Source: Hydnum rufescens UP504 (Eukaryota; Basidiomycota; Agaricomycetes; Cantharellales; Hydnaceae). From it: DNA of 64,000 bases. The notes below the pieces were generated by a model. That model saw only the letters and a program-made list of their open reading frames with translations, was not told where the DNA came from and searched no databases. Where the stretch lies: positions 1 to 64,000 of the forward strand of contig MU128982.1 in NCBI GenBank assembly GCA_014904985.1. Direction: 5' to 3'. Positions 1-11,567 of the stretch are shown here, piece by piece. Position 1 is the stretch's first letter. The number at the start of each line of letters is the position of its first letter. The position numbers and the translations under genes were made by a program.

Positions 1-132
1 TGGAGAATTAGGGGCAGAACTGCATTATGGTGGCCACTATAACTATTTGTGAAATGTGGATGGAAGTGTCGCCGAGTCGTCATGCAACAGCGACTCCTTT
101 AATTACAAATCAACTTTAATCTCTTGTAACCA
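1..132 (-). mobile_element. Left MULE-like copy, outer part, cut by window edge
   Basis: These 132 bases are the reverse complement of 11726-11856 apart from one G-length difference and three CpG transitions. With 11461-11567 they form one end of a second MULE-like copy that faces the intact copy at 11619. The match stops exactly at base 1, so the copy probably continues left of the window. The gypsy element entered it after base 132; the duplicated target AACCA is 128-132 and 11456-11460. Confidence 0.75.
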
Positions 133-605
133 TGTTAATTCGGTCATATCCGAATTAAGGGTTGACAGTAGGGAACTCCCAGGCAGGGGTTCGGGTCCCG
201 GTTGGGGGCTCGCAAGCACGTATAAGGACGTAGTACTTGCCTTAGGTGGTATTTCTAGAGACTCCATAGTAGGTCTCATTACGGAAGAAGTTGGCCTGTT
301 ACGCAGGGTGCTGTTCCAGCACCGCGCAAAGGCACGAGTTGCAGGAAAGTAAAAAGATATCCTTTCGGGCTTGCCGGGTAAGCTAGTACAACGAATCTAT
401 GCTATTACGTAAGCAAGGAATCTAGCTAAACCTGGGGCAGCACCAAACTCCCTGTGGGAGAAGCTTTCCACTGGTTTTGGTGGCGGAAGGGAAAAAGAAG
501 AAAAGAAAAGGGAAGAGAGGGTTCAATGATGAAAGAGTACAGAACCGGCATGATAGATATGACGACGGACGGCCCTGCCATCGTGAGAATTTCATGCTAC
601 TAACA
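133..605 (-). repeat. 3' LTR of the gypsy element
   Basis: 473 bp, TG...CA, matching 10981-11455. The two LTRs differ by 16 substitutions, all at CpG positions, and by one G in each of two G runs (367-369 and 519-521). Confidence 0.95.
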
Positions 606-620
606 ATGCCCCCCATTCCT
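606..620 (-). other. Polypurine tract of the gypsy element
   Basis: On the minus strand a purine run (GGAATGGGGGGCAT) lies directly before the 3' LTR, where plus-strand DNA synthesis is primed in LTR elements. Assigned by position and composition. Confidence 0.6.
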
Positions 621-1176
621 ACAGGTGTGAGTATCTAGTGTTGTGAGGAATACCCCCTGTGGCATCATGGGTCGGGATCCTCGTCGCTATCATCGGTTCT
701 GTAGTATTGATTGCGTCGGGTTTCGGAGCGTATGGTTCGGCGTTGCGACCCACTGGACCCTGCGCAGGCTAGCTCTAGTTCCATGCGTGAGCATTGATCG
801 AGTCGATCCGGCCCTGGATGAGTCGGTGCCAGGTGGATGATGGGAGCTTTGAGCCATGTCCCATTGGCGGCGTTGACATACGGCGCTCGGCCCACTATTT
901 GAGGTCGCGCTGAAGCTAAGGACTGGTTCGGAGCATACGTATCAGGAAGTTCCCTAGGGGCTGGGGGTGGTAGCGCTCGAGGGTCCGGGGAGGGGAGCGT
1001 CTTCTTTCGCCGGTGTTGTCAGGCGCTAAGTCTCTGGAGTGCGCTCGAGGGTCTGGCGAGGGTCATCGTGGTGGCCTGGAGTGGGAAGACCAGTCATTCT
1101 GTGGCCTCCAGTGTCTATCCTCTTCTAGGGGTCCGGGAATATGGTTGGGGCCCGAGCGTGGGTCGTGGGACCGTCC

Positions 1177-3174
1177 TCAGGGGGCAGGTCTGAAACCCTG
1201 GCCAGGTCGCGGTCTGGGTTCTGCTCCGTAGGTGATGGTAGCTTGGGTCGCCGGATTGGGCAATCCTTCCCACCAAATGCTGGCATCTGGCTGACTTTCT
1301 TGTGATGTGGACAGTGTGTTTGCTCCTTGGGGAGCATCTTCCCAGGTCGGCGAGTCCATATCCACATTGAATGGGGAACTGGCAGAGCCTGTAGTATTTC
1401 CCATAGGGCCGGATGTACTTTGGGCTGGGATGTTGGTGTCTTCCGTACCCTGAGGAGTAGTTGTAGTTGCTTTTCGTTCCGCGGCAGTCATGAACATGCC
1501 ATCCGGTCAGTAGTAACGTGCCGAATATAGTAACTTTGTTACATTGTCCAGTACATCGAAGTTGTTGGGGCAGGGCGGGGGGCCTGGGAATGTGTCCTGC
1601 CATGTGTATGATTCGCGATCCTCAATGCCTGGGAAGGCAGGGACCTCCCCTTCATAGTTGTCGCAGAGTAGGAGGGGTTCTTTTTGGCGAGCCTCGTTGG
1701 TGGCGAAGTACCCGTCTCGTAGCAGTATCGTTCTGGCCTCGGGCTCCACCTGTATCAAGTCGATGCTACAGGCGGAATCTATGTAGGCATGCAGGTGATA
1801 GGCGTGAAGTTGTTTCCACAGCAGGGTCGCCTTAATTTCGTCTGTCAGTTTGTCCCAGACGAATCCTGCTGGAGCACTTAGGTACCACAAGATCGGGGGA
1901 ATGTCTTCGAGTTTGTCGTAGGGAGGGTGGGGGTCAATGAACTGGCGGTGGGCCTTGGTGTAGTTGGAGTAGGCTAAGAGGATCGCGATTACTCAAGTGA
2001 TTTGCAGGTATCGAGCATGGAGAGCATCGCTGAAGTACCATGGTTTGAACAAGTTTTCGAATCTGGGACAGTTAGGTGCGTCGATGCGATAACGCAGGTC
2101 CCTGGCCAGACTGGGGATCAGGAACTTTGACTCGTGCTCGTTTTTGTCTGCCTGGGTCCAAGCGTACTCCCAGGAAGCCCGTAGGGTGTCTAGGCATTCT
2201 TTGCGTACGAAGAACTGTTTGTTCTCGTATTGCACATCGCATATGGGTTGGAGGAAGGTGGGGACAAAGGCCAAAAGTAGACTACTGGGGGGAGAGACAG
2301 AGATTAGTTCGTACGAAGGCCTACGGCCCAGGAAGTCGCGTATGCCCATGTGTCCCGTTCGTGTAAGCTGCAGCGTCGGTGGCATGAAGACTCCAGCCAT
2401 CATGTCCCAGAATGTGTAGCTGTGATGTTGGCTACCCACGTAACGGGCTGGCTGTGGATCGTTGAAGTTGGTATGGGAGATCATGATATGGCAGTATGGT
2501 CGGCGCGTGTTTGGAGTGTGCCGTTCGGCTAACCCTGAGAAGTAGATCTCGATGGGAGTGGTGGCCTTAGGTATAGGGAGTGCCTTTTTCCTATGGTATT
2601 CCTGTAGGGCCTCCGGGGTGTTTCTTAGGTCGCGGCTGGATTGCCAGGAGTCGTGTTCTGGGCCATAGCCTAACCAACGGACTAGGTATTCAATTGAACA
2701 TTTTTGTTTATTGTGTCGATGGTCGATAATTTCATCCACCTTGTACTCTTCTGAAGACCGTAATCCGTCCCGTGGGTTTGTGAGTCGGGGGCGGTCCTTG
2801 TCTTCCGACCATCTATACAGTGTCAGGTGCTCTAGATTGACCACATTATGCATTGGCATGGAATCAGGCAGCCTTAACCAGTAAGCCGTGGGGCTGACCA
2901 CTTCCATGATCTCAAAAGCCCCTATGCGACGTTGCATGAACTTGCGACCTGTACCCTTAACATCCACTAGTTCTAGGGTATGGGGGTTTATTAGTACTTT
3001 GTTGCCTATTTTGTATAGTACGGCTCGACATTTTTTGTCATACTGGTAGGCTTGAGTATCGGCCGACCTCACTATAGCGTCTCTGGCTAGATCTTGTCGT
3101 ACTCTGAGAGCATTTATTCTACTGTCGGCCAGGGGGCTGGTCATTTGCAGGGGTTCGGCTTCCTCCTGTAATAG
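1177..3174 (-). pseudogene. Gypsy integrase tail, chromodomain and long 3' extension
   Basis: One reading frame is interrupted only by TGA at 1993-1995 and 1507-1509. The integrase tail is followed by a chromodomain (SIEYLVRWLGYGPEHDSW with the aromatic core, about 2640-2740), which binds modified histone tails and steers chromovirus insertion to heterochromatin. Unusually, the frame then continues for over 400 codons with no retroviral domain I recognise, including a stretch reading HHSYTFWDMM near 2430. The end at 1177-1179 is also TGA, so the natural terminus is uncertain. Confidence 0.8.
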
Positions 3175-4592
3175 TCATAGAGGAGTCCGGGGAATGTACC
3201 CTAATAATAGTTCTGCGGGGGTGGCTTGGGTGGACGAGTGCACTGCCCGGTTGTAGGCGGAGGCCAACACATCTAGCCAGTCGACCCAGTCTGTACGATC
3301 AGCACTCACATAACACCGAATCATGGTCTCCAGATGTTGGTTCATGATCTCCGTCTGGCCATCTGTTTGAGGATGGTGCGACGTGGACATAGCCAGTCGG
3401 GTGTCAAAATAGTTGGCCAGTGCCCGCCAAAAGTTACTTATGAACCGAGGGTCACGATCGCTCACTATCCATTTGGGCAACCCAAAATGTTTGTATACTT
3501 CTCGGTATAGCAAAGTCGCTACTCAGTCAGCCGTGACCCGTGTGGTCGTTGGTATGAACGTTCCATACTTGGTAAGTTTGTCCACTACTACGAGTATAGC
3601 GTTGTGCCCCTTCGATTCAGGTAGTCCTGTCATGAAGTCCATGCTGATCACTTCAAATGGCAGGCTGGGGACTTCGATCGGGGCCAGGTAACCTTTAGAC
3701 CCTGACCTATCATGTTTGGTTTTTTGACATACGTCGCAGGTGTCACAATACCGTATAACATCCTTTCGCATGGACTTCCAGTAGTAACCTCGTTGTAGCA
3801 CTTCCAGAGTTTTTCCCCACCACCCATGTGCTGCTTCATGGGGGGAGTCATGTGCCTCTTTGACCAGGTCCAATTGTTTGTTCCGTGGTACGCAGAGCCT
3901 GGACTGATTATCGGCATTCTTAAAAAGTATCAGTCTGTTACGTCCTCATGCAAAACGTCGAAATTGCTCGATTTCAATGTTCGGATCTGGAACGTTTTCC
4001 TCCCCCGTTGTGGGATTTGTTCGGGCCCATATAGCCTTAAACTCAGGATCATGCTTGTAACCTTCCTGAAATTGACGTATAATCTCCGATGAGACTGCTA
4101 GGTTTAGCCCTGGTGCTCTTCTTGGAAGGCGTTGCGGTTCTGTATCCTCTTGCATGACTTCCCCCGCATTACTTGGGACAGGGATTGTCGGTCCCATGGC
4201 ACCAGGTTGGGCCTTTGCCTGGGCTCTCGTTTGGACAAATACGGCTTTCCCAAGGCTGGGGGAGTGCATGTAACGGTTCCAGCTTTTGGCTTGACTATCC
4301 TCATTGGCTACAAGTTCTGGAATATTTTGGTCCATGGGGGATACTACCTCGGGGGTCGATTCCAATCTTGACAGGGGGTCCACATTGGAGTGCACTCGGC
4401 CTGGACGGTGTACAATCGCCAGACCTGGAAAGGCCACAAATACTGCCCCCCACGCGCTAAGGCGTCGATTAGCATTCTCGTAAGTTTTTGCCCATTGTAG
4501 TGCTGTGTGATTGGTTACTAGTAATATACGTTCTCCTTCGATGAAGGGTAGGAACCAGATCAGGCTGTCTTTGGCAGCTAGGGCTTCCCATT
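3175..4592 (-). pseudogene. Gypsy RNase H C-terminal part and integrase
   Basis: Downstream of the nested LTR the frame resumes with the end of RNase H (YENANRRLSAWGAVF), a spacer, an HHCC zinc-binding region (YCDTCDVCQ) and the integrase core. The catalytic triad is visible as the Asp of SMDFMTGL, the Asp of VSDRDPRF and the Glu of DGQTEIMNQ. In-frame TGA codons at 3946-3948, 3523-3525 and 3175-3177 break it; each is one C-to-T step from CGA. The frame class differs from the upstream half by exactly what a 1361-nt insertion predicts. Confidence 0.9.
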
Positions 4593-5948
4593 GTAAGCGG
4601 GAAACAGAGGATGAAACCAGCTACAGTCCGCGAAATGGATATGAGGACAAAGAGAGGGGATCACGGGGCCAATCTGAACGTTGGGGTCCGAGGGGAGGGA
4701 GGTCTTTGGACGGGTGAAATTGTCCTGTATAGACAGAGCCTATCCAGACAATAAATGAAGGGGTTGATAAATCAGGGAATCACACTCTAGGTCCTCCTCT
4801 TGAGAGCCTATCAAAAGTGTGATTAGTGGGGGTGGAGTTTTGGAATTTACCCTGACACCAGCAGCAGTTCAACTAGCTTTTCAACTGGGGATGGGGGGAA
4901 AGATGATAGAAATTCGCATCTCCTGCACTTAATATACATCACAGAAAAATGCTATGGTAACCGGCGGAAAGATGGGATTAAGGCGAAAATGAGGAAAAAG
5001 AAATCAAGTCAAAAGCTTCAAAACTGAAGGAGATATTCAATTAACAAGTGAGAATGGGAGAATATGGCTTAACCAAGGTATTCCTCCTCTTCTACTGGAC
5101 CAAATCCCTTGAGGAATGGTGGAACTGGTCGTCCTAGATGTACCCTCCATCGGGCATAGGGTGCCGGAACCATAATTGCCTTTAGTAATCAGAAAAGCGG
5201 AGGTAAAAGTGAAATGAGCCATGAGGAGACTAAATTACAGGAGGCCAAGTTCTAATCCGCTCGTTTTGCCCTTGGTACCGTTCGATGCGGATTTTCAGCA
5301 TCTTTCCAGGGGTGGTTGTTCCCAACGAATCGGATCAAAACTGATGGAGTTATTCGCGAAATACTGAAGGATTGTGTGGAGCATGAGGTAAAATCGACCT
5401 GGAAGATGCAGTTCGCATCCGATAAACGCGTGTGTGGTACCGTTAGACAGGTATTGATCGTAGCTTTCTGGGAGCTGTCTTGCCGAGTCGATCCGATCAA
5501 AAATGAGGGAGATATTCGCGAAATACTCCTTGAGAGCATTGGAATAGCCGCTATTCAACATGTGACAAGTCCGCGAGTCAAAGTGGGAGTCGTGTTACGT
5601 AATCCAAGGTCAAATACCGCCCTTGAGGCATTTGGATACGCCAATAGTGATACAATAGGTGGATGAAAGTAAGCAAGTTGAATTGCTTTAGCCTGGTTGA
5701 ACTGGCTTGGAAATAAGTACAATTTAGATGGCCTGTTGAAGTGCCAAGGATGGACAAATAATTGTCTCGTATATAGGGTGGAGGAAAAGTATAAAGGACC
5801 ACGGATCCTGGGATGTGAATCCATACTATTTGATGGCCAGAGGAATAACGAGTGTGGATACGCGAGAAATACAGAAATATGGATTCGTTTGAGGAGGTAG
5901 TTGGGCCGGGATGAGGTATGTACGTAGTGGGATTTTATCCCTCCAACA
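4593..5948 (-). mobile_element. Nested 1.36-kb LTR (family B), probably a solo LTR
   Basis: It interrupts the RNase H motif of the gypsy element between the codons reading YSATKR and EALAAK. On the minus strand it begins TGTTGGAGGG and ends TTACA, and is flanked by AACGG and AATGG, a 5-bp duplication with one CpG-type change. No coding capacity is evident. It contains two copies of a roughly 55-bp direct repeat (near 5326 and 5485) sharing TTCGCGAAATACT. Bases 4593-5220 are related to 63353-64000. A second LTR within it was looked for and not seen, so a solo LTR is the simplest reading. Confidence 0.75.
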
Positions 5949-7670
5949 CCGTTTGGTGGCGGAGTAATGTGTCTCAACGGCTTTGCATGTGCGACTCCAA
6001 TATGCAATAACCCGTTCCACAAATACAATGGTATCTTCGAAGTTCTGGGCCCAGTCGTTCATTGGGGATCGGTCATCGTGCATGTCCGATAGTTTAATTG
6101 TGAGTTCGGGAATAGGACTCTTGTCGTTGTAGGCCTTCTGTAGTCGGTCGTAAGTCTTAGTACCCCATAGGTCTCGTATGGTTATAGGCTGGATTTGCTG
6201 TAGTGCCCCTGCAAGGGCAACGTCGGAAGCATCTGTGTACAGACGGTATCCCCGTCCTTTGACCAGGTGACCCCGTACTGGTGCGGATGTGAGGGCTAGT
6301 TTCAACACCCTGTAGGCCTCTTCATGTTCGGCCCCCCAGTACCAGGGCGCTCCTTTCCTGAGTAGTGCGAATAGAGGTGCCGCAGATTCTGAGAAGTGAG
6401 GAATATAGGCAGCAAAATACACTGTCATTCCTAGAAAGGTCTCCAGGTCCTTTCGGTGCCGGGGAGGGGCTAGTGCGGCCACGGCTCGTACCTTTTCAGC
6501 ATCTGTGGATAGACCTAGTCGAGATACCTTTTGTCCTAACAGCCGTATGCTACGATATCCTACATGGCATTTATGAGGTGCCAGGGTAATTCCTGAGCTT
6601 TTGATGGCATCCAGCACAGCGTCGATGTGTTTAAGGTGTTCCTCAAGCGAGTGGGAATATGAATTAGGAAGCAACGCTCTTAAATTCAATTCTAATATGC
6701 GGAGGTCAAATCACCATCTTACCGGCGGGCCATTTCGCCAGCCAAAGGGCATTCTAGTGAACTGATGAAGGCCCCGGTGAGTTCTCATAGCCGTATAGGG
6801 CTGGGAGACTTCGTCAAATTCTAGCTGGGTGAAACCTGCTAGTGCGTCAAAGGAGGACAAGTACTGAGCCCCTGAAAGAGCCTGCAGGATGTCCGTCTGC
6901 CGGGGAATGGGGAACTGGTCCGCTATGGTGGCCGCGTTTAATTTCCTCCAGTCTACGCAGAGTCGATCCTTGCTGTTCTTGTGTACGATAAGTACGGGAG
7001 CTCCCCAAGGGCTGTTGGATGGTTCGATTACACCCTGTTTCAACCATAGGTCAAGCTGTTTGTCGATAAGTTCACATTTGGCGGGTGAGGCAATGTACAG
7101 CGCTGCTGAAATAGGTTTTGTCCCCGCTTCGAGTTCTATATGCACCCTGGTAGGGTGCTTTCCCAATCATCCGTCGAACCCGAAGGCCAATTTGTTTTTT
7201 CGTAGTACCTTGTAGATCTGGGCTCTTTGTTCGGCTGGCAAGGATGGATCCACGTCCACGAGCTTCTCTAGATCTTTGGAGTCGAGCGTGTCCGAACTAC
7301 TGGATTCAGCAGTCTTGGGACCCCAACTGCTGGGTTCTTCGCTCTTGGTCGGGGCCATTGACTGGGCCACTTTTCCTTCATTGTTGGGGCGATTTAGGTC
7401 TTTTTGGTTGAGGGACCCTTCCACTAATGCTTGTACCAGCGCGGCCCGTTGATAGAATCGCTCCTTCTCCTTGGTCATTAGACTATCTTCCTTGGCCAGG
7501 CAGGTCACAGGATCAAGCATTAGACCTAGTACTTCCCCTTTTCGTACGTACTTGGGCATGGGCGAAGGGTTGGCAATGGACAGGTACACTTCGTTAGCTG
7601 TGTCGACTAAACAGTCAGTGGAGGCCAGGAAACTGTCCCGTCCTCGCCAGAGGACATGTTTCTCGATGAG
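5949..7670 (-). pseudogene. Gypsy reverse transcriptase and RNase H N-terminal part
   Basis: The linker (7170-7670) leads into a recognisable RT: fingers and palm motifs KQGVIEPSNSPWGAPVLIV, CVDWRKLNAAT and MPFGWRNG, then the thumb (SLEEHLKHIDAVLDAI, LGQKVSRLGLS) and RNase H start (YRLYTDASD). The segment expected to carry the YxDD catalytic box is absent: MPFGWRNGPP is followed at once by unrelated residues and then NSYSHSLEEHL. In-frame TGA codons at 7167-7169 and 6711-6713 add further breaks. The frame is otherwise continuous into the nested LTR. Confidence 0.9.
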
Positions 7671-8750
7671 TCATGTTCCGTTTCGGTGATCAAAATTACC
7701 GTATATTGGAATTTTGGATACGTATCCTCCCGGTATGCAAGTATCCTGTACAGCGTAGACCTTCCCCTTGCCTGTCTTGCGTTGAGGGGAAGAGTCAGAG
7801 GTTCTTCCAAGGGAACTTTTAGTTATTCGTGAGACAGTGAAACTTTCTGAGTGGCTACCTGCTTGGGTAGCAGGTATTCGGTGTTCGCTATTCCCAACTC
7901 GCCAATAGGCCTCATGTTCTGGCCTCATAGTATGTAGTTGCCAAGCTCTGTGGGTATCCTCACCTATGAGTAACGGAGCGTTCATCCCCTCGACGACATA
8001 AGCTTCTACGTTGCGTAGGAGGACCAGTCCTAACTGACTACGGAAGTACAGATCGATCGTGACGTAGCCCAAACACCTGGCCTCCCCGGTGAGATGTATC
8101 AACCTTAGTTTCAGACCTTGCTTGATAGTGGGAGCTTTGGCCCCCATAGACCGTAAGCAATGTGCCGATACTAACGTGGCTGCAGCACCCGAATCAGCAA
8201 CTGCTTCAATGGTCGTTCCCTGGGGGCCATTCACCCAGCACTCGATCTTGAAGGCATCCATGCCCAGGCTAGCTAATCCTGGTGGTTTTCTTACTATGGG
8301 CTCAGGCGCATAAAGCTTTAACGCGGTAGGCGGGATGTCAGTACTCAGGGAAGTGGGTTTGGACCTTCCCGTGCCTGATGCAATGTAACAAGAGGTCCCG
8401 TCGAGGGAGGATTCTTCAGGTACTACAAACATAGTAGGGGCTTCTTGGCCCTCCTCGTCACTACTAAGGGCCTCGTGAGCTGCCACCATAGCTGATTGGT
8501 AGACTTCTTCAGATCCGGAGGTCATGGCTAAGTAAGCCTTACGGTAAGTGGTATCTTGTTTGGTGTTGGTTGCTGGCTGAGCTCTTTTGGGGTCCTTTTT
8601 GTATGATCTGCAGTCGTAGTCGTAATGCCATTCCTTGCCACAATGACGACAGGGTCGGATAGGTTTTCGTTTCGACTTGACATTGCTGAGTTTGTAGGCA
8701 TATGTGGGTGTGGATGAGCTCATGCCGACGGTGAGAGCAGGGGACCGATA
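7671..8750 (-). pseudogene. Gypsy nucleocapsid knuckle and aspartic protease
   Basis: The region starts with a CCHC zinc knuckle (CRHCGKEWHYDYDC) that packages RNA, then a retropepsin-like protease with the catalytic motif ADSGAAATLVS near 8190 and the second hydrophobic strand PLLIGED. It is bounded by in-frame TGA codons at 8751-8753 and 7671-7673 that would otherwise read through in the same frame, so these are parts of one gag-pol polyprotein. Confidence 0.88.
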
Positions 8751-10549
8751 TCAGCTTCTTCGTAAATCTTCACGGACTCGGCGGAGTACTTCGTTAGCTA
8801 TTTCATCCGACCGGGATGTGTTTGTGAGTTCCACTTGGGCAAGGAGGGCATCCTCCTGATCCTTAACTCTAGTGAACAAGTCGTCCGTATTGTGGCACAG
8901 GTCCATGTCGACGTAGGCCTGCCAGGAAGGCAGGGCATGCTCCATGATCGTTCCCACTTCCAGGGAGTCGAAGGCGGGATCATTGGCATCGGGAGGGGGA
9001 TGCAGTACTCGTCGGGCCCATACCTTATGGGTTAACCAGTCCACCGGGGTCTCCCTTTCGTGGCCCCGGTTACGAAACCGCATCTCGTCATAGATCGTGA
9101 CCTGTTTATCGTACCAACGATTCCCTAGTAGTCTAGTTCGGATAGTGAATTTTAGGGTGTCCCAATTCTGACTAGCCTGGATCTTTGTGGAGTTGGGCAA
9201 ACTTCGCCACCACACATTGGCATGTTTAGTGAATCGCATGGATGCGGGATAGGCCAATTGTTCATGCATCCGTTGGCTTCTGGCAGCATATCGGTCAAGG
9301 TCCTCGGTCCAGGTGACGAAGGCATTGTCGGACCCGTCATATTCTGGCAAGTCACTGGGGCGAAACTCCAACTTGAATTTGGGCTCATAGTAAGCGTTGG
9401 AACCATAGGGGGCGTCGGTCAGTCCAGTGATTCCAGGGGGGAACGATCCTCCGTCTGGTGGTCCTCTCCCAGGACCTCCACCGCCTGGCACGCCGCAATG
9501 GGGATATCCCCGCGGGGGGTCTCGATGAGGCCATCCCCGATTAAATGGGTTTTCCCCAGGGATTCCATTGTCATCACCTGGATCGCTGCCATCAGGGGGA
9601 CCTCCACTTGGAGGGTTCCTAGGGGGGTTCTCTCTGTCGGGCGGCACGGGCCTGTTCTGCCAACCTGGCGTCTGGTCCGGTACGTCAGCCCCTGGAGGCT
9701 GTCCCATGGGACCGTCATTGGAGAATTTGGGACCTTGTGTAAAGACCCTTGGGGTTATCGATTGGGTGGTGTGCATAAAGGATCTCAGGGGATCCACCGA
9801 TGGCCGCAGACGTCTGGTTTCGAGTCGAGAACATAACAGGGGACCTCCGTTGTGGCTTATTACCGTGCTAGGGGTTGGGCCTCCACATTATGCCAGGTGA
9901 GTCCCTCTGGGGCTTTCGAGTAAACCCCCAATGGAGAGGCAGCGCGAGAGGTCGTTTCTACTAGCCCAGTCGCTATCTCTTGGGCCTTGGAATTGGTCAT
10001 GTAGGCGACCGACTCGTCCCCTTCGGTACTCTGGATTTGGGCAATTACCTTTATGCCCATTCGTAGTCTTTGAAGAGCCAACGCAGCAAGCTGGGTCACC
10101 TTTTCTTCGGAGGCGACTCCAGCCTCCATGTGTATGGCCAGTACCCCTCCGGGGTCGAACTTGTATGGGTCCTGGACAGGTAAGATATAGTGTCTAGCGA
10201 TCTCCATGACTGCATCCTGTACCACTTGGCCACATTGGAGTAGCGTGAGCCGGAATTCAACGTCAGGTTTATATACCGTGGGGTGCCCATTGCGTGAGAT
10301 CTGTACGATAGTACTCATAAACCCTTCCGACTCCACGTCCAGTTCATAGAGTAAATGATGTAAAAAGCTGTTAATGAGCCTAACATCTGCTGAGGCATTG
10401 GGCCCTTGTTCCCATTGTAAGGAGTCGACGACCGACGAGTGTAAACTAGCACATTGTAGAGCCTCTTGATCTATGTTAACGGAACTGGCTACAGCTTCAT
10501 GGACTTGCTGTCGTATGCCTTCCGTCGAGGAGGAGACAGGTACTACCGG
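8751..10549 (-). pseudogene. Gypsy gag region
   Basis: A Pro/Gly-rich segment (about 9420-9720) precedes a capsid-like helical segment (DNAFVTWTEDLDRYAAR, TPVDWLTHKVWARRVL) typical of fungal gypsy gag. An upstream block (9860-10549) is in the adjacent frame; one extra base in the G run at 9871-9874 would join the two. The true start codon is not resolved. Gag forms the particle in which reverse transcription occurs. Confidence 0.75.
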
Positions 10550-10963
10550 ACCCCTTCGAGGCTCTTGGGGGTACCGCGTGGGGCAGGCATAGGCACAGCA
10601 GCTTGAAGAAGGTGGGTACCCCGTTTTGATCCCTTAAGTAGATTTCGGTCATTAGTCGTTTGGGGGTCTAGACGTAAGGATGTAATCTTGCGTGTGGGCT
10701 TCCAGGCCGTTCTTGTGAGGCTGGAAGCAGTCAAACAGGAGCTCAGGGACGGCTCGGGTCCAACGAAAGACTTTTTCGAGGTACGGCGGTCTGACCCCGA
10801 GACTTCTAGGCGATTTGTGTCGTCGTGAATTTTGGGGGGAATGTCCACCCCTCTTGAGGTATCCACCCAATTTGATAGGGGGCTAGGGTTACCATCTTCG
10901 GACGGCCCATAGGCACATCGGAAGACAGTCGGTGTAACAGAATGTGACCGTGTAGGAGTCATT

Positions 10964-10980
10964 CTTACACACTCCACCAG
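10964..10980 (-). other. Candidate primer-binding site
   Basis: Directly inside the 5' LTR, minus strand, lies CTGGTGGAGTGTGTAAG. It has the TGG expected opposite a tRNA CCA end, one base from the LTR. The matching tRNA was not identified. Confidence 0.35.
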
Positions 10981-11455
10981 TGTTAATTCGGTCGTATCCG
11001 AATTAAGGGTTGACAGTAGGGAACTCCCAGGTGGGGGTTCGGGTCCTGGTTGGGGGCTCACAAGCATGTATAAGGACGTAGTACTCGCCTTAGGCGGTAT
11101 TTCTAGAGACTCCATAGTAGGTCTCATTACGGAAGAAGTTGGCCTGTTACGCAGGGTGCTGTTCCAGCACCGCGCAAAGGCACGAGTTGCAGGAAAGTAA
11201 AAAGATATCCTTTCGGGGCTTGCCGGGTAAGCTAGTACAACGAATCTATGCTATTACATAAGCAAGGAATCTAGCTAAACCCGGGGCAGCACCAAACTCC
11301 CTGTGGGAGAAGCTTTCCACCAGTTTTGGTGGCAGAAGGGAAAAAGAAGAAAAGAAAAGGGAAGAGAGGGGTTCAATGATGAAAGAGTACAGAACCGGCG
11401 TGATAGATATGACGACGGACGGCCCTGCCGTTGTGAGAATTTCATGCTACTAACA
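10981..11455 (-). repeat. 5' LTR of the gypsy element
   Basis: 475 bp, TG...CA, partner of 133-605. It should hold the element's promoter, but I could not place a start site. Confidence 0.95.
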
Positions 11456-11567
11456 AACCAGCTGGGACTTAAATGGCAACGATGGGTAATGCTTCAGGAA
11501 CAGTGATCTGTAACCACTGCGGGTAACCTCCCAGAAAGGCCGAGTGGGATGCATCGACTCTACTCTC
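11456..11567 (-). mobile_element. Left MULE-like copy, terminal part
   Basis: After the TSD copy AACCA (11456-11460), bases 11461-11567 are the reverse complement of 11619-11725 with only three substitutions, all explainable as CpG decay. The end reads GCATCGACTCTACTCTC, the terminal inverted repeat of the MULE-like family. Confidence 0.8.

Larger units (their letters stand above)
133..11455 (-). mobile_element. Ty3/gypsy chromovirus retrotransposon, full length but dead
   Basis: The element is flanked by a perfect 5-bp duplication (AACCA) and has near-identical LTRs beginning TG and ending CA. On the minus strand the order is gag, CCHC knuckle, aspartic protease, reverse transcriptase, RNase H, integrase, chromodomain, which is the Ty3/gypsy chromovirus order. 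It is inactive: at least nine in-frame TGA codons, one probable 1-nt frameshift in gag, loss of the RT YxDD segment, and a 1.36-kb LTR inserted in RNase H. It sits inside an older MULE-like transposon. Confidence 0.95.

Noticed and set aside
5252..5561. Overlapping open frames of about 90 codons with an internal repeat
   Set aside because: They are shadows of the direct repeat in the family-B LTR, with no domain.
1507..8753. UGA recoding or stop readthrough in gag-pol
   Set aside because: Host genes here use TGA as a normal stop (eIF5, P450), and the element has other lesions; CGA decay is simpler.
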